From Leifsonia sp. TF02-11 (lineage in GTDB: Bacteria; Actinomycetota; Actinomycetes; Actinomycetales; Microbacteriaceae), in NCBI RefSeq assembly GCF_017565305.1, contig NZ_JAGEKP010000003.1:62001-126000 (forward strand): a DNA stretch of 64,000 bases. Direction: 5' to 3'. The position numbers and the translations under genes were made by a program. Every line of letters begins with the position of its first letter. Position 1 is the first letter of the stretch. Positions 7,612 to 15,662 of this stretch are shown piece after piece. The notes under the pieces were generated by a model. It searched no databases, was not told the origin of the DNA, and saw nothing but the letters and a program-made list of their open reading frames with translations.

Positions 7612-8744
7612 GCCACGCGACGGTCGTCGATCGCGTCGAAGTCCCAGTCGATCCCGAGCCCCGGGGCGACGGGCGCCACGCCGTGCCCGTCGCGGATGAC
7701 GAGTTCTCGCTTCGTCACGGCGCGCAGCTGCGGGATGTGCTCCAGATAGAGCGCGTTCGGCACCGCGCAGCAGAGCGACACGTGGAGCTCCATGAGGAAG
7801 TGCGGCGCGACCGCGACGTTGAACGACTCGGCCAGGTGCGCGACCTTGAGCCACGGCGTGATTCCGCCGACCCGCGCGACGTCCACCTGCAGGATGGAGG
7901 CCGCACCGGTCTGCAGGTACTCGCGGAAGTGCCCGACCGAGTAGAGCGACTCGCCCACCGCGACCGGGAGCGTCGTCGACGCGGCCAGCCGGCGGTGGCC
8001 CGCGACGTCCTCCGCCGGAAGCGGCTCCTCGAACCAGAAGATGTCCAGCGGTTCGAAGAGTGCCGCCCGGCGGATGGCCTCCGCTGCGGTCAGCGACTGG
8101 TTGGCGTCGACCATGAGGTCCATGCCAGGCCCGACCGCGGCGCGCACGGCCGCGAGGCGCTCGGCATCCTCGTGGCCGCGCGGCTTGCCGACCTTGATCT
8201 TCACGCCGCCCAGCCCGCGCCGCTGCGACTCGAGCGCCTGGGCGACCAGCTCGTCGGTGTCGAAGTGCAGCCAGCCGCCCTCGGTGTCGTAGAGCGGGAT
8301 GCTCGGCCGCGCGCCGCCGGCGGCGACCCACAGGGGAAGCCCGGAGGCCTTGCACCGCGCATCCCAGACGGCGGTGTCCACGGCGGCGAGCGCCAACGAC
8401 GTGATCGCGCCGACCGTGGTCGCTCGCGTCGCCGAGAAGAGCGCCCGCCAGACGGCCTCCGGGCGGTGGGCGTCCAACCCGATCAGCACGTCGAGCAGGC
8501 ACGTGCGCAGCAGGCTGAGCACAGCCTCGCCTCCGGTGCCGATCGTGTAGCTGTAGCCGATGCCCTCAACGCCGCCCGCGGTGCGGAGGCGGACGAAGAT
8601 CGTCTCCTGCTTGAGGAAGGACTGCACGGCGTCGGTCCGGACGGTCTCGACCTCGAGGTCGCTCAGCCATGCCTCCGCGCTGACGATGGTGCCGTCGACG
8701 GCCGTGTGGGAGGCGGGGGCGAGGTGGGGCGGCGCGGGTGTCAC
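7608..8744 (-). CDS. Mandelate racemase/muconate lactonizing enzyme family protein (second dehydratase of the cluster)
   Basis: A 378-residue enolase-superfamily protein of the MR subgroup: KxK base pair K182/K184 (VKIKVG), metal ligands D213 (VDANQS), E239 (WFEEP) and E265 (VGESL), and the second base dyad D288 (QVDVARVGG) and H315 (APHFLMELH). It is clearly distinct from the fuconate dehydratase 3 kb away. The substrate is unknown. Sugar-acid dehydratase or lactone cycloisomerase are the likeliest roles. GTG 8744 has AAGGAG about 10 bases upstream. It is divergent from the amidohydrolase across a GntR-type palindrome, and its stop overlaps the start of the aldo-keto reductase. Confidence 0.88.
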   Translation of the reverse strand: MTPAPPHLAPASHTAVDGTIVSAEAWLSDLEVETVRTDAVQSFLKQETIFVRLRTAGGVEGIGYSYTIGTGGEAVLSLLRTCLLDVLIGLDAHRPEAVWRALFSATRATTVGAITSLALAAVDTAVWDARCKASGLPLWVAAGGARPSIPLYDTEGGWLHFDTDELVAQALESQRRGLGGVKIKVGKPRGHEDAERLAAVRAAVGPGMDLMVDANQSLTAAEAIRRAALFEPLDIFWFEEPLPAEDVAGHRRLAASTTLPVAVGESLYSVGHFREYLQTGAASILQVDVARVGGITPWLKVAHLAESFNVAVAPHFLMELHVSLCCAVPNALYLEHIPQLRAVTKRELVIRDGHGVAPVAPGLGIDWDFDAIDDRRVA

Positions 8745-8799
8745 GGGGCGGACTCTCCTTCGCGTGGATCGCGGGTCGGGGATCTTTCGGCCAAAGCCT

Positions 8800-8815
8800 A
8801 TTGCCTATAGGATAT
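8800..8815. promoter_or_regulatory. Putative GntR operator 3 (divergent promoter)
   Basis: ATTGCCTATAGGATAT contains the perfect core CCTATAGG with flanking half-site GGATAT, identical to an arm of operator 2. It lies in the 130-bp divergent region between the MR-family gene and the amidohydrolase and could control both directions. Confidence 0.7.
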
Positions 8816-8874
8816 GGAGAGTCCGTGTGATCCACAATCGATACATCCACCGCGCTTTCGAGGAGGAGCCGACC

Positions 8875-9705
8875 ATGACCGTCGACGCCCACCTCCATCT
8901 CTGGGACCTGGAGCGGGTCGCGTACCCCTGGTTGACCGAGGCGCTGGCACCGATCGACCGCACATTCGCTTTCGGAGAAGCCCAACCCCAGCTGGAGCGG
9001 GCGGGTGTCGACCGAGTCGTCCTGGTGCAGGCCGCGAACTCGGTGGAGGACTCGGCCGCGATGTTCGCGGTGTCCTCCCCGATGGTCGCGGGTGTCGTGG
9101 CCTGGGTCGACCTGCTCGACCCTGCCACGGCCTCCCGTCAGCTCGACGCGTGGTCGGAGCATCCCTCGTTCGTCGGCGTGCGGCATCTGATCCACGACGA
9201 GCCGGACCCCGACTGGCTCGGGCGGCCGGTGGTGCGCTCGTCGCTCGGGCTGCTGGCGGCACGCGGTCTGACCTTCGACGTGATCGGGGTGCTCCCCCGC
9301 CACCTGGAACACGCGATGGCACTGGCCGACGAATACCCGTCGCTGCAGCTCGTGATCGACCATCTCGGCACCCCGCCGGTCGGCGCAGCGACGGCGGAAC
9401 CGTGGGCGGGCCTGCTCACGGAACTCGCGCGCCGCCCGAACGTCTCCGTCAAGCTCTCCGGCCTGACCACGCTCCGCGGCGGCTCGGACGCTCCCCGACT
9501 GCGGCCATACGTCGAGCACGCCCTCGAGGCGTTCGGCGCGTCCCGCGTGCTCTACGGCGGCGACTGGCCGGTGTCGACGCTCGTGGGCTCCTATGCGCAG
9601 ACGCGGGCGGTCGCCGACGAACTGCTCGCCGGGGCGTCCGCGGAGGAGCGAGCCGAGGTGTTCGCGCACTCGGCCGAGCGGGCGTATCGGCTGCCGACGG
9701 GCTGA
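8875..9705 (+). CDS. Amidohydrolase family protein, probable L-fuconolactone hydrolase
   Basis: A 276-residue amidohydrolase-2 family protein with the N-terminal metal motif DAHLHLWD (H6, H8), followed by VIDHLGTPP, SVKLSGL and the C-terminal YGGDWPVS aspartate motif. This is the pattern of the metal-light sugar lactonases such as L-rhamnono- and L-fuconolactonase. ATG 8875 follows the strong site GAGGAGGAG. The reading frame is open further upstream but without family sequence. It would hydrolyse L-fuconolactone, made by the aldo-keto reductase, to L-fuconate. The first and second steps are thus on opposite sides of a shared operator region. Confidence 0.88.
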   Translation: MTVDAHLHLWDLERVAYPWLTEALAPIDRTFAFGEAQPQLERAGVDRVVLVQAANSVEDSAAMFAVSSPMVAGVVAWVDLLDPATASRQLDAWSEHPSFVGVRHLIHDEPDPDWLGRPVVRSSLGLLAARGLTFDVIGVLPRHLEHAMALADEYPSLQLVIDHLGTPPVGAATAEPWAGLLTELARRPNVSVKLSGLTTLRGGSDAPRLRPYVEHALEAFGASRVLYGGDWPVSTLVGSYAQTRAVADELLAGASAEERAEVFAHSAERAYRLPTG

Positions 9706-9741
9706 GATCCCGTCGAGGCGATCTGCACCGACAATGGTCGA

Positions 9742-10422
9742 ATGGACTTCGACCCGTCGCCGACCGACCCGGCCGCCCTCGCGCACCGCGCGCTCGCCCT
9801 CGTCCCGGCCGAGGGACGGGCGATCGTCGGCATCGCAGGCAGTCCCGGATCGGGCAAGACCACGCTGGCCCGCGCGGTCGTGGCGGCGGCGAACGCCGCG
9901 GCCGGTGCGGAGGCCGGGTCTGAGGTCGCCGCGTACCTCCCGATGGACGGCTTCCACCTCGCCGACGCGACCCTGGAGGCGTTGGGCCGCGGCGAGCGCA
10001 AGGGCGCCATCGACACCTTTGACGGCTGGGGCTTCGTCGCGCTACTGCAACGGGTCCTGGCCGATCGCGCGAACACGGTTTATGCGCCCGCGTTCGACCG
10101 GGCGGTCGGTGAACCTGTCGCCGGCAGCATCGCGATCGACCCCGGCGTGCGACTCGTCGTGGTCGAGGGCAACTACCTCCTCGCGCCCGCTGAGCCGTGG
10201 GCGCGCATCCGCGACCTCCTGGCCGAGAGCTGGTTCGTCGCGACGCCGGAAGCCGAACGGCTGCGGAGGCTGATCGAGCGCCACGTCCGGCACGGCCGCA
10301 CGCCGGAGGCCGCCCGGGCGTGGGCGACCGACGTGGACGGCGCCAACGCCCGCCTCATCGAGCCGACGGCCGCGACCGCCACACTGATCGTGGACGGCGG
10401 ACTCCCAGTCGCCGCTCCGTAG
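9742..10422 (+). CDS. Nucleoside/nucleotide kinase family protein (uridine kinase/phosphoribulokinase-like)
   Basis: A 226-residue P-loop kinase. The Walker A motif GSPGSGKTT occupies residues about 33-41, followed by the substrate-binding YLPMDGFHL and the VVVEGNYLL strand with the ARIRDLL helix, and the lid region RHVRHGRTPEAARAW. This layout is shared with uridine kinases, pantothenate kinases and the uncharacterised YggC-like and FrcK-like sugar kinases. The substrate cannot be told from sequence. It starts 36 bp after the lactonase on the same strand, so it may be cotranscribed with the fucose genes, but the non-phosphorylating route does not need a kinase. Confidence 0.85.
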   Translation: MDFDPSPTDPAALAHRALALVPAEGRAIVGIAGSPGSGKTTLARAVVAAANAAAGAEAGSEVAAYLPMDGFHLADATLEALGRGERKGAIDTFDGWGFVALLQRVLADRANTVYAPAFDRAVGEPVAGSIAIDPGVRLVVVEGNYLLAPAEPWARIRDLLAESWFVATPEAERLRRLIERHVRHGRTPEAARAWATDVDGANARLIEPTAATATLIVDGGLPVAAP

Positions 10423-10425
10423 GCT
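10420..10425 (+). promoter_or_regulatory. -10 box for leaderless glutaredoxin transcript
   Basis: TAGGCT ends six bases before the ATG at 10432 and overlaps the stop codon of the kinase gene. The same box-to-start distance recurs at many genes of the window. Confidence 0.45.
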
Positions 10426-10431
10426 GGGAGG

Positions 10432-10680
10432 ATGACCGACTCGTTCGAAACCGTCACCGTGTTCGGCGCCGACTGGTGCCGCGACTGCATCCGCTCCAAG
10501 GCCCTCCTCGACCGCCTCGGCGCCGACTACGAGTACATCGACCTCGTCGCGCGCCCGGAGGAGGCCGACCGCGCCCAGGCGATCAGCGGCCGCACCAACA
10601 TCCCGGTGATCGTGTTCCCCGACGGCCGCCACCTGGTCGAGCCGACCGATCCGGAGCTCGAGGCGGCGCTGGCGCTCTAG
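10432..10680 (+). CDS. Glutaredoxin family protein (mycoredoxin-like)
   Basis: An 82-residue thioredoxin-fold protein: VTVFGADWCRDC carries a CxxC redox motif (C20, C23 region), TNIPVIVFPDGR contains the cis-proline, and the ending ELEAALAL is typical of actinobacterial mycoredoxin-like glutaredoxins. It is probably a cytosolic thiol reductant using mycothiol. Its TAG stop (10678-10680) abuts the stop codon of the convergent helR gene with no base in between. Confidence 0.88.
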   Translation: MTDSFETVTVFGADWCRDCIRSKALLDRLGADYEYIDLVARPEEADRAQAISGRTNIPVIVFPDGRHLVEPTDPELEAALAL

Positions 10681-12867
10681 CTAGCTCAGCACCACCAGCT
10701 CCCGCGTCGACCGCGTCATCGCCACGTAGTGGTCGACGGCGCCCTCGATCCCCTCGCCGAAGCCATCGGGGTCGACCAGCACGACGAGGTCGAACTCGAG
10801 CCCCTTCGACTGTGCCGGCGTGAGCACGCGCACGCGATCGGAGGGCGGGACGACCGCCGCCGCGGCCTCGATTCCGGCCGGCTCCGCGATGACGCAGCCG
10901 ATTCCGGCCGGGTCGGCTGCGAGCCACCCGGCGACGCTCGCGGCGAGGTCGCCGCGCATCCCGTGCGCGACCGGGAGCCCGCTGCTGCGCACCGAGGTCG
11001 GCACGTTGGCGTCCGGGATGGCCGCGCGGATCACCGGCTCCGCCTCGGTCATGATCTCCTGCGGAGTGCGGTAGTTGATGCTCAGCGTCGACACCCGCGC
11101 GTCCGGGATGCCCACCGCGGCCAGCCTCGTCGCCCACGCCTCCGTGAAGCCGTGCCTCGCCTGGGCCCGGTCGCCCACGATCGTGAAGCTGCGCGACGGG
11201 CACCGCCGTAGCAGCATCCGCCACTCGGCGTCGGTGAGCTCCTGCGCGTCGTCGACGACGATGTGCGCGAACGGCCCGGCGAGCACGTCCGGGTCGAGGG
11301 TGGCGAGCGCCGCCTCGTCGATCAGCGAGGTCTGCGCGTCCGCCCCTCTCAGCATCGTCACAAGGCCCTCGCCGTCGTCGGCCGCGATCAGGTCGTCGAC
11401 CACGCGGTTCCTGCCCTCGCGCTCGAACGCGAGCACCGCCTCGCGCTCGCGACGCACCCGGGTCGCCGCCGGGTCGCCGATGCGCTGGCGCGCGGCGTCG
11501 AGCAGCGGGAGGTCGGAGAGCGTCCACGCGCGCGGGTCGTCGCGCTGCAGCAGCGCGACCTCCTCCGCGGTCAGCCCGGGCGCGCACTCCCGGAGGTAGG
11601 CGGGCACCGAGAAGAGGTCGCCGAGCACACCGGCCGGGTCGAGGAGCGGCCAGGCGCGGGTGAACGCGGTACGCAGCGCAGCGCTCTGCACGAGCTGAGC
11701 ACGCAACGGTGCGGCGGCGACGGAGTCTCCGGCCTTCGCCTCCAGGATCGTGAGCAGCTCCTCCCACACCTCGTCGCGGGCTTCGTCGTGCGGGGTGCCG
11801 GCGCCGGCCACGTCGAACGCGTCGGCCCAGTCGTCGGGCGTGAGCGGGAGGTCGGCCCACTCGGTCTCGACCACCATCCCGCGCGACGGCGGCGTCTCGT
11901 AGTGGCGCACTGCCCTCTCGACGGCCGCGACCAGCGCCGACGACGCCTTCAGCCGGGCGACCTCCTCGTCGGCCTCCGGCGCCGCGGTCGCCCCCTCGGC
12001 GACGAGGTCGCGCAGGGTGCACAGCTGCACGCCGTCCTCACCCAGGCTCGGGAGCACATCGGAGACGTACGCCAGGTACGCGGGGCTGGGACCCACGAAC
12101 AGGACGCCGCCGTGGCCGCGCGAGAGCCGCGGGTCGGCGTACAGCAGGTAGGCGGCGCGGTGCAGCGCGACGACGGTCTTGCCGGTGCCCGGGCCGCCGT
12201 CCACGACCAGCGCGCCGCGGGAGCCGTCACGGATGATGGCGTCCTGATCGGCCTGGATGGTCGCGAGCACGTCGCGCATCCGCGGCGACCGGCTCGCCCC
12301 GAGGCTCGCGATGAACGCCGACTGGTCGTCCAGCGCCGCGCGGGATGCCGCGTCGTCCAGCGCATCCGGTGCGAAGACCTCGTCCCAGTAGTCGGTGACG
12401 CGACCGTTCGTCCACCGGTAGCGCCGCCGGCTGACGAGCCCCATCGGGTCGCCGTGGGTCGCACCGAAGAACGGCTCGGCGGCGGGCGATCTCCAGTCGA
12501 CCAGCAGCTTTCGTCCGTCGCCGTCGGTGAGCCCGAAGCGACCGATGTAGGTCGGCTCCCCGCCGACCGCGCCGCCGTCCGGGGCGGCAGGGACCATGCG
12601 CCCGAGGCAGACGTCGCGGCCGTACCGGCCGAGCGCGCGCAGTCGAGCGCTCAGCCGGCGGACCTCGGTGTCGCGGTCGAGCGCTTTCTGGCCGTGGCCT
12701 CCCGGAGCGCGCAGCTCGGCGGCGAGCTGGTCGGACAGCTCGGCGACGGTGCGGCGGAGGGTCTCATCGACGGCGGCGAAGTGCTGCTCATCCCGGGCGA
12801 TGAGGGCGGGATCGGCTTTGAATTGAAGGTTTTCGGGCAGGGCGAAGGCAGTGGAGGTCGCAGTCAC
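10681..12867 (-). CDS. helR: RNA polymerase recycling motor ATPase HelR (HelD-like)
   Basis: A 728-residue UvrD-like superfamily 1 ATPase. The N-terminus FALPENLQFKADPALIARDEQHF and the segment YIGRFGL...LLVDWRSPAAEPFF are characteristic of HelD/HelR. Walker A GGPGTGKT is at residues 224-231, Walker B is HIVVDDAQELTD, and the C-terminal helicase motifs SINYRTPQEI and YVAMTRSTRELVVL are intact. HelR proteins displace stalled or rifamycin-bound RNA polymerase from DNA and confer rifamycin tolerance. GTG 12867 gives the family-typical N-terminus. A -10-like CAGAAT eight bases upstream suggests a leaderless transcript. A RAE-like palindrome lies just upstream. Confidence 0.93.
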   Translation of the reverse strand: MTATSTAFALPENLQFKADPALIARDEQHFAAVDETLRRTVAELSDQLAAELRAPGGHGQKALDRDTEVRRLSARLRALGRYGRDVCLGRMVPAAPDGGAVGGEPTYIGRFGLTDGDGRKLLVDWRSPAAEPFFGATHGDPMGLVSRRRYRWTNGRVTDYWDEVFAPDALDDAASRAALDDQSAFIASLGASRSPRMRDVLATIQADQDAIIRDGSRGALVVDGGPGTGKTVVALHRAAYLLYADPRLSRGHGGVLFVGPSPAYLAYVSDVLPSLGEDGVQLCTLRDLVAEGATAAPEADEEVARLKASSALVAAVERAVRHYETPPSRGMVVETEWADLPLTPDDWADAFDVAGAGTPHDEARDEVWEELLTILEAKAGDSVAAAPLRAQLVQSAALRTAFTRAWPLLDPAGVLGDLFSVPAYLRECAPGLTAEEVALLQRDDPRAWTLSDLPLLDAARQRIGDPAATRVRREREAVLAFEREGRNRVVDDLIAADDGEGLVTMLRGADAQTSLIDEAALATLDPDVLAGPFAHIVVDDAQELTDAEWRMLLRRCPSRSFTIVGDRAQARHGFTEAWATRLAAVGIPDARVSTLSINYRTPQEIMTEAEPVIRAAIPDANVPTSVRSSGLPVAHGMRGDLAASVAGWLAADPAGIGCVIAEPAGIEAAAAVVPPSDRVRVLTPAQSKGLEFDLVVLVDPDGFGEGIEGAVDHYVAMTRSTRELVVLS

Positions 12868-12892
12868 GATCGTCGATTCTGCGCCGCCACCA

Positions 12893-12911
12893 CCCCCTTG
12901 CCGCAAGCCCC
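12893..12911 (-). promoter_or_regulatory. Rifamycin-associated element (RAE)-like palindrome in the helR promoter
   Basis: On the minus strand the sequence is GGGGCTTGCGGCAAGGGGG. The core CTTGCGGCAAG is a perfect inverted repeat, and the site agrees with the published actinobacterial RAE (GGGGCTTGCGGCAAGGCCC, from memory) at 16 of 19 positions, differing only in the last three. RAEs occur upstream of rifamycin-inactivating and helR genes and mediate rifamycin induction. It lies 26 bp before the GTG start. Confidence 0.8.
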
Positions 12912-12945
12912 ACCCGGTCGCATATCCTGGAACTGCAGGCACACA

Positions 12946-12985
12946 CCGCCGCGCACGCGAAATCTCCGCGTGGTCGGCGGTTTTT
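12946..12985 (+). terminator. Intrinsic terminator in the helR/MBL gap, pointing right
   Basis: Arms CCGCCG-cg-CACGCG (12946-12959) and CGCGTG-gt-CGGCGG (12967-12980) form a 12-bp stem with a 2x2 internal loop, followed by TTTTT (12981-12985) on the plus strand. No plus-strand gene lies upstream. A possible promoter (TTGCCG 12898-12903, TATCCT 12923-12928) overlaps the RAE. Confidence 0.65.
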
Positions 12986-13026
12986 CGTTGAGTTCGGGCG
13001 TACTCGCGGGCTACGCGTTCCCGTGG

Positions 13027-13656
13027 CTACGCGGTCAGGCGGGCCGGGGCGCCATGGCCCGGGCAGACGAGCCGCGGCGTCGAGGCCGAGAGCGCGGAGA
13101 GCGTTGCGTCGGCGGCCGGGCGGTCGCTGATCAGGAAACCGGGGAAGTGCACGAGCCGGCCCTTCGAGACGCGAGCGGCATCGCCGATGAAGGCGACCCC
13201 GCGCCAGCGCACGATGTGATGGCCGGGCGTGTGGCCCGGCGCCGGCTCGGCCACGATCGCTGGAGCGATCTCCACGCCGACGTCGCCCGGCAGCGCGGTC
13301 AGCTCGGGAAGCTCTGCGCGTCCCAGCCACCCCGACCGGAACATCGCGCGACGCAGCCGCGTCGGCGCCTCGGTCTCGCCGCGAAGGATGCGGATGTCGA
13401 GGCCTCCGAGCCAGACTCGGGCGCCGGTCGCGCGCTGAACGGCGGCCGCACCCCCGACGTGGTCGGGGTCGTAGTGCGTGAGCACGATGTCGGTGAGCTT
13501 CGCGATGCGGGCAGCGGACAGCTCCTCGACCACGGCGTCCGCGCTCGAGGGCAACCCGGTGTCGACGAGGACGGCCCGGTCGCCCTCCTCGATCAGGTAG
13601 GCGTTGCCGCCGCTGGCGGAAGTCAGCCGGTGGACACCGGGGATCACGTCGCGCAT
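13027..13656 (-). CDS. MBL fold metallo-hydrolase
   Basis: A 209-residue metallo-beta-lactamase fold protein. The Zn-binding motif THYDPDH (HxxxDH type, about residues 59-65), PAPGHTPGHH, FIGDAAR and the last histidine CPGHGAP are present, so the metal site looks complete. Such small MBL hydrolases include glyoxalase II-like and lactonase-like enzymes; the substrate is unknown. ATG 13656 is preceded by TAGCAT seven bases upstream, consistent with a leaderless start, and earlier in-frame codons give no family sequence. It runs in the same direction as helR but is separated by a regulatory region. Confidence 0.88.
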   Translation of the reverse strand: MRDVIPGVHRLTSASGGNAYLIEEGDRAVLVDTGLPSSADAVVEELSAARIAKLTDIVLTHYDPDHVGGAAAVQRATGARVWLGGLDIRILRGETEAPTRLRRAMFRSGWLGRAELPELTALPGDVGVEIAPAIVAEPAPGHTPGHHIVRWRGVAFIGDAARVSKGRLVHFPGFLISDRPAADATLSALSASTPRLVCPGHGAPARLTA

Positions 13657-13771
13657 GAGTGGGATGCTAGCCCGCGTGTGCGCTGCTGACGCGCGATCCA
13701 TCACCGCCGGCGCACAATCCCATCACGACCTCCTGTTGGACTTCTCGTCCGGACGGGCGGAGGCTGGCGGC

Positions 13772-14752
13772 ATGACAGACATGCAGTACACCCACCTGGG
13801 GCGTTCCGGCTTGTCGGTGTCCCGGCTGGTGCTCGGCACGATGAACTTCGGGCCGGAGACGACGGCGGAGGACTCCTTCGAGATCATGGATGCCGCTCAC
13901 GCCGCCGGCATCAACTACTTCGACACCGCGAACGTCTACGGACGCAGCAAGGGCCGCGGCGCGACCGAGTCGATCATCGGCGACTGGTTCGCGAAGGGCG
14001 ACGGGCGCCGCGAGCGCACTGTCCTCGCCACCAAGCTCTACGGCGCGATGGGCGACTGGCCGAACGAGGGCAAGCTGTCGGCGCTCAACATCCGCCGCGC
14101 TCTCGACGCCAGCCTGAAGCGGCTGCAGACCGACTACATCGACATCTACCAGTTCCACCACGTGGACAGGGACACCCCGTGGGACGAGATCTGGCAGGCG
14201 ATCGAGGTCGCCATCACCCAGGGAAAGATCCTCTACGCCGGCTCGAGCAACTTCGCCGGCTGGCACATCGCGACCGCGCAAGCCGAGGCCCGCAAGCGCG
14301 ACGCCCTCGGCCTCGTGAGCGAGCAGTCGATCTACAACCTCCTCACCCGGCAGGTCGAGCTGGAGGTGCTGCCCGCCGCCCAGGCCAACGGCGTCGGCGT
14401 GATCGCCTGGTCGCCTCTTCACGGCGGCCTGCTCGGCGGGGTGCTCCGCAAGCAGAACGAGGGCCGACGTCGCCTGGAGGGGCGCGCTGCCGAGACGCTC
14501 GCCACGCAACGCGACGCGATCGAGGCCTACGAGTCGTTCGCGGCCGACCTCGGCCACGAGCCGGGCGACGTCGCGCTCGCCTGGCTGCTCAGCCGCCCTG
14601 GCGTCACCGGACCGATCATCGGCCCGCGCACCCGCGAACAGCTGGAGGCCGGCATCCGCGCCCTCGACGTCCACCTCGACGGCGCAGCGCTCGACCGTCT
14701 CGACGAGATCTTCCCGGGCCACGCGACGGCGCCCGAGGACTACGCCTGGTAA
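13772..14752 (+). CDS. Aldo/keto reductase (YdhF/YghZ-like)
   Basis: A 326-residue aldo-keto reductase beginning MQYTHLGRSGLSVSRLVLGTMNFG. Catalytic residues lie in YFDTANVYG (Asp, Tyr), ATKLYG (Lys) and YQFHHVD (His), and the NADPH-binding C-terminus includes GVTGPIIGPRTREQLEAG. ATG 13772 has GCGGAGG eight bases upstream; ATG 13781 is an alternative. It likely reduces aldehydes or ketones with NADPH; the physiological substrate is unknown. The next gene, another aldo-keto reductase, starts 14 bp downstream, so the two form an operon. Confidence 0.9.
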   Translation: MTDMQYTHLGRSGLSVSRLVLGTMNFGPETTAEDSFEIMDAAHAAGINYFDTANVYGRSKGRGATESIIGDWFAKGDGRRERTVLATKLYGAMGDWPNEGKLSALNIRRALDASLKRLQTDYIDIYQFHHVDRDTPWDEIWQAIEVAITQGKILYAGSSNFAGWHIATAQAEARKRDALGLVSEQSIYNLLTRQVELEVLPAAQANGVGVIAWSPLHGGLLGGVLRKQNEGRRRLEGRAAETLATQRDAIEAYESFAADLGHEPGDVALAWLLSRPGVTGPIIGPRTREQLEAGIRALDVHLDGAALDRLDEIFPGHATAPEDYAW

Positions 14753-14766
14753 CGAAAGGATCCCGA

Positions 14767-15627
14767 GTGAAGAACCGCAGAATCGGCGATGTCGAGGTCT
14801 CCGCGATCGGCTTGGGCGGCATGCCCATGTCGATCGAGGGGCGCCCCGACCGCAAGCGCTCCATCGACACCCTCCACGCCGCCCTCGACGCCGGTGTGAC
14901 GCTGCTCGACACCGCCGACGCGTACCACCTCCACGCCGACGAGGTCGGCCACAACGAGGAGCTGTTCGCCGAAGCGCTGCGCACCTGGAGCGGCGACGCC
15001 TCCACCGTGCTGGTCGCCACCAAGGGCGGCCACCTGCGCCCCGGCGACGGCAGCTGGTACGTGGACGGCCGCCCCGAATACCTGAAGGAGGCCGCCAAAG
15101 CCTCCCTCGCCCGCCTCGGCGGAGATGCACTGGGCCTGTACCAGTTCCACCGGCCCGACCCCGCCGTTCCGTACGAGGACTCGGTCGGAGCGATCCGCGA
15201 CCTCCTCGACGAGGGTGTCATCCGGCTGGCCGGCATCTCCAACGCGAACCCGGAGCAGATCCGCCAGGCTCAGAGCATCCTCGGCGGCCGCCTGGCGTCG
15301 GTGCAGAACCAGTTCTCGCCGGCATTCCGCTCCAGCGAGCCCGAACTGCGCCTCGCGGACGAGCTGGGCATCGCCTTCCTGCCGTGGAGCCCGCTCGGCG
15401 GCATCACCCGCGCCGGTGACCTCGGCGACCGGTTCGCGCCGTTCGCAGAGATCGCGTCGGCGCGCGGGATCAGCCCCCAGGTGGTCGCGCTCGCGTGGGA
15501 GCTGGCGCAGAGCCCGCACGTCATCCCGATCCCGGGCTCCTCGCGCCGGGAGACCATCCTGGACTCGATCACGGCGGTGGACGTCGTCCTCACCCCCGAG
15601 GAACTCGCCCGCCTCGACGCCGCCTGA
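14767..15627 (+). CDS. Aldo/keto reductase
   Basis: A 286-residue protein starting at GTG 14767 with GAAAGGA six bases upstream: VSAIGLGGMPMS, LLDTADAYH (Asp, Tyr), ATKGGH (Lys), LYQFHRPDP (His) and VIPIPGSSRRETILDSI (cofactor phosphate binding). The first beta-alpha unit is shorter than in the upstream paralogue, and the two share little sequence beyond the fold, so this is not a recent tandem duplication. The substrate is unknown. Second gene of a two-gene unit; the downstream LysR regulator gene is convergent. Confidence 0.9.
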   Translation: MKNRRIGDVEVSAIGLGGMPMSIEGRPDRKRSIDTLHAALDAGVTLLDTADAYHLHADEVGHNEELFAEALRTWSGDASTVLVATKGGHLRPGDGSWYVDGRPEYLKEAAKASLARLGGDALGLYQFHRPDPAVPYEDSVGAIRDLLDEGVIRLAGISNANPEQIRQAQSILGGRLASVQNQFSPAFRSSEPELRLADELGIAFLPWSPLGGITRAGDLGDRFAPFAEIASARGISPQVVALAWELAQSPHVIPIPGSSRRETILDSITAVDVVLTPEELARLDAA

Positions 15628-15662
15628 CCCCGCGGCTCGCTGGCGCCCTGCCGAGGGGGGCG

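Noticed and set aside
13772-15627. Two adjacent aldo-keto reductase genes as a recent tandem duplication
   Set aside because: They differ in length and share little beyond the catalytic motifs.
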